A DNA stretch of 64,000 bases from G965195345 sp965277775 (lineage in GTDB: Bacteria > Pseudomonadota > Gammaproteobacteria > CAKMZV01). The translations under genes and the position numbers were made by a program. Below are positions 62,232-64,000 of the stretch, piece after piece. Position 1 is the first letter of the stretch, and every line of letters starts with the position of its first letter. The stretch covers positions 1,612,001 through 1,676,000 of the forward strand of contig OZ255843.1 of assembly GCA_965277775.1 (NCBI GenBank), read 5' to 3'. The notes under the pieces are model-generated. The model searched no databases. It was not told where the DNA came from and saw only the letters and a program-made list of their open reading frames with translations.

Positions 62232-63680
62232 TCAGGGTTTTAGGTGCGTACAATAATAGAGATTGAATAAGCGTTTTCCAAGTTGTGATTGAATGTTAAC
62301 TTTCTGTTGCAGGATACACTGCTGAAAATTATTCAGTGGGGCAAGGTCTGTATCGCTGGTGATTAAAAGACCGCCCGATTGATAGTCGTCCTTGTTGGCC
62401 CAAAAATCAAATTGTGAAGGGCGTGGATCGAGTGAAACCAGAGGAATGGGTCGAGCATACCATGCAATGCGACTGGCATCCCACTTGTTGGCCACATAAA
62501 TGACTTGTTGGTCGGCGGCGAAGTTTTTGGCTAATTTTTTACTTAGGGTCGCGGTCTCCTTCCAGCCGTGTACATCTGCAAAAATGATTTGATTGGCGCG
62601 TTGTGGCAATTGGCCAGCAAAAGCGGCGACCAGCAGGCAAAGTCCGACAATGCTGTAGCTTAAATTGGCAACAAAAAGTAACCGCCATTGACTGGTCCAC
62701 TTATTGACCATCCAATAGGCCAATTGTGGCAGGCAAAGTACCATTGGGACAGCGGTCCAATGGGGCAAATAATGCCCACCTTTGGCTGAGGAATAGGCAA
62801 AAACCAACAGAGTTGGTAAAGACAGCATGGATAACAGTTGCTCGGATGTGGTGTTGTGACGAAAGGCTCTCACTGCCATCAACCATGTGGCACTAAATAC
62901 CAGCGGTGAATAGAGGATCATTTGGATGATTTGATTTTGTAAAAATGCCTGCCAGTCAATACCACCTGCGCCAACTTTGCCGTGTTCTAACTGAAAGCCA
63001 AAGGAGATGAAATCATTTTGAAAATTCCATACCAGCACAGGACTGATGATGATCAAAGCCAAGGTTAAAGCCCAATAAAAATCCATGGAGCGCCACCAAC
63101 GAATGGATTTTTTAGTCAAATACATGCCCACGCCAACGGCAATCAATATGGCCGTGTATTTGCTCAATCCAAGCAACCCCAACAAAGCGCCTAACAATAG
63201 CCATTTGTTGCGAGTGGGTTGTTCAGCCAATCGCACGGTTACCAAAGCTGTGTAAATACTCAGTGTAACCAGCAGCGATTCAGGAATGAACCCAGTGCTG
63301 ATGAGGATAACCAATAGGTTGATTTGGTACAAGAAAACCGTCCAAAGGATGATTTTTATGTTGGGTCCAAATAATGCGTGACACAGTAGGATTAATCCAA
63401 TGGCGCTTATAAGGTTAAGAAGATTGGGCAGCAATCGTAAGGCCCAATCGCTGTCATTGAATAGTAAAACCACTGCTTGTAGCCAGCCGATTAGCGGCGG
63501 GTGGTCAAAATAACTTAAGTCCAGATGCAAAGCGTACAACGCATAATGGGCTTCATCAGCGCTTAATGGGTATAGCAAAGACAAGCCCAGACGAAGGCTT
63601 AAAAACCCCAAAATAATGGCAATTAGCAAGCGTTTTTGCAGTGAGGTAAACTCAATTAATAATGGCATGGATGATGTCAA
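62232..63680 (-). CDS. GT39/ArnT-family membrane glycosyltransferase
   Basis: The 482-residue membrane protein has about 11 helices. It has the GT39 first-loop acidic motif (SADEAHY, ~40-46) and DHPPLIGWL (~59-67). The family transfers sugars from polyprenyl phosphate to lipid A or other periplasmic acceptors. The C-terminal ~100 residues form a periplasmic soluble domain (VIYVANKWDASRIAWYARP). Acceptor and sugar are not known; the adjacent dciA gives no hint. A Met four codons later is an equally good start. Confidence 0.85.
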   Translation of the reverse strand: MTSSMPLLIEFTSLQKRLLIAIILGFLSLRLGLSLLYPLSADEAHYALYALHLDLSYFDHPPLIGWLQAVVLLFNDSDWALRLLPNLLNLISAIGLILLCHALFGPNIKIILWTVFLYQINLLVILISTGFIPESLLVTLSIYTALVTVRLAEQPTRNKWLLLGALLGLLGLSKYTAILIAVGVGMYLTKKSIRWWRSMDFYWALTLALIIISPVLVWNFQNDFISFGFQLEHGKVGAGGIDWQAFLQNQIIQMILYSPLVFSATWLMAVRAFRHNTTSEQLLSMLSLPTLLVFAYSSAKGGHYLPHWTAVPMVLCLPQLAYWMVNKWTSQWRLLFVANLSYSIVGLCLLVAAFAGQLPQRANQIIFADVHGWKETATLSKKLAKNFAADQQVIYVANKWDASRIAWYARPIPLVSLDPRPSQFDFWANKDDYQSGGLLITSDTDLAPLNNFQQCILQQKVNIQSQLGKRLFNLYYCTHLKP

Positions 63681-63688
63681 TAGCCGAT

Positions 63689-63997
63689 TTAATGAAGGGG
63701 CTTGATCTTGACCACAATTTCAGTGACTGATTTGGGAATCTTCGATTGGTCATCTTGTTGTAGTTGTTTGAGAATCATGTTTTTTCGGGCGCGTAGTTTG
63801 GTCGCCCAGCCTGCCGTTGAACAAAACAGCATCAAACGATCATCCTTCAAATAACTTGCGCTGATCGCCTCATTCGGAAATGGCAATTGGCGTTTGATGT
63901 ATTGCAAAATGGCATTTTGTTTTTTTGCTTCTCGCCACAGTCCGCTCAAATTTGAATGAAGCACAGTGTTTGAATGTTGAAAACGCAATCGCGGCAT
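63689..63997 (-). CDS. dciA: DciA/DUF721-family protein (replicative helicase loader)
   Basis: The 102-residue protein has the DUF721 core: LSGLWREAKKQNAILQYIKRQLP, ASYLKDDRLMLFCSTAGWATKLRARKNMI. DciA loads DnaB helicase in most bacteria that lack DnaC. It is short, with only the KH-like core and no long C-terminal tail. The gene ends 8 bp before the glycosyltransferase start. Confidence 0.85.
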   Translation of the reverse strand: MPRLRFQHSNTVLHSNLSGLWREAKKQNAILQYIKRQLPFPNEAISASYLKDDRLMLFCSTAGWATKLRARKNMILKQLQQDDQSKIPKSVTEIVVKIKPLH

Positions 63998-64000
63998 GAC

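Overview
The window looks like the chromosome of a moderately AT-rich (by eye low-to-mid 40s % GC) gammaproteobacterium. Lineage clues are CmoB, the RluC/HAD pair, the dacA-dat-ybeD block, a GyrB with the long C-terminal insertion usual in Gammaproteobacteria, and a RibB fused to a degenerate GTP-cyclohydrolase II domain. I cannot name the genus. The gene content suggests a heterotroph living on small nitrogenous compounds (methylated amines, urate/allantoin, guanidino compounds, possibly glycine betaine).

Layout. 1-3.6 kb: island-like stretch ending at the 3' end of tRNA-Ile. It holds a type I-like DNA methyltransferase (cut by the window edge), a decayed P4-type integrase and an AT-rich membrane protein. 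3.9-5.7 kb: a divergent PurD and a half-size DMT transporter. 5.9-12.9 kb: nitrogen-compound catabolism with a ureohydrolase, a peroxiredoxin, allantoinase PuuE, ureidoglycolate lyase, allantoicase, the membrane cytochrome-type urate hydroxylase PuuD and phosphomannomutase. 12.9-13.5 kb: tRNA-Met, then a tRNA-Ala/Glu/Gly array behind a near-consensus sigma-70 promoter. 13.8-17.4 kb: two lipoproteins, one a large FG-GAP propeller protein. 17.5-22.9 kb: efp, gyrB, ribE, ribB-like, smpB. 23.1-28.3 kb: a complete Liv-type ABC importer, then dnaQ.

29.4-42.5 kb is the centrepiece: a 13-kb run of eleven co-directional genes encoding a complete N-methylglutamate pathway. It contains gamma-glutamylmethylamide synthetase, three-subunit N-methylglutamate synthase and four-subunit N-methylglutamate dehydrogenase. 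Interleaved are a second glutamine-synthetase-like enzyme, a second FAD amine oxidase and a small protein I do not recognise. In the known part, methylamine is glutamylated by GmaS, the methylamino group is transferred to make N-methylglutamate by MgsABC, and MgdABCD oxidises it, passing the C1 unit to tetrahydrofolate. The extra synthetase/oxidase pair may treat another amine in the same activate-then-oxidise way. This is the best candidate here for something undescribed.

42.6-50.3 kb: PAP2 lipoprotein, two small AT-rich membrane genes, HAD phosphatase, rluC, cmoB, betaine-homocysteine methyltransferase and an FAD amine oxidase. 50.3-54.3 kb: a second AT-rich accessory patch ending at the 3' end of tRNA-Leu, with a broken serine-acetyltransferase-like gene, an MFS transporter and a two-gene ATPase/putative nuclease module that looks like a defence system. 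54.5-64 kb: housekeeping genes lolA, ybeD, dat, dacA, tuf, fusA, rpsG, rpsL (str operon with its own strong promoter and a terminator after tuf), a GT39-type glycosyltransferase and dciA.
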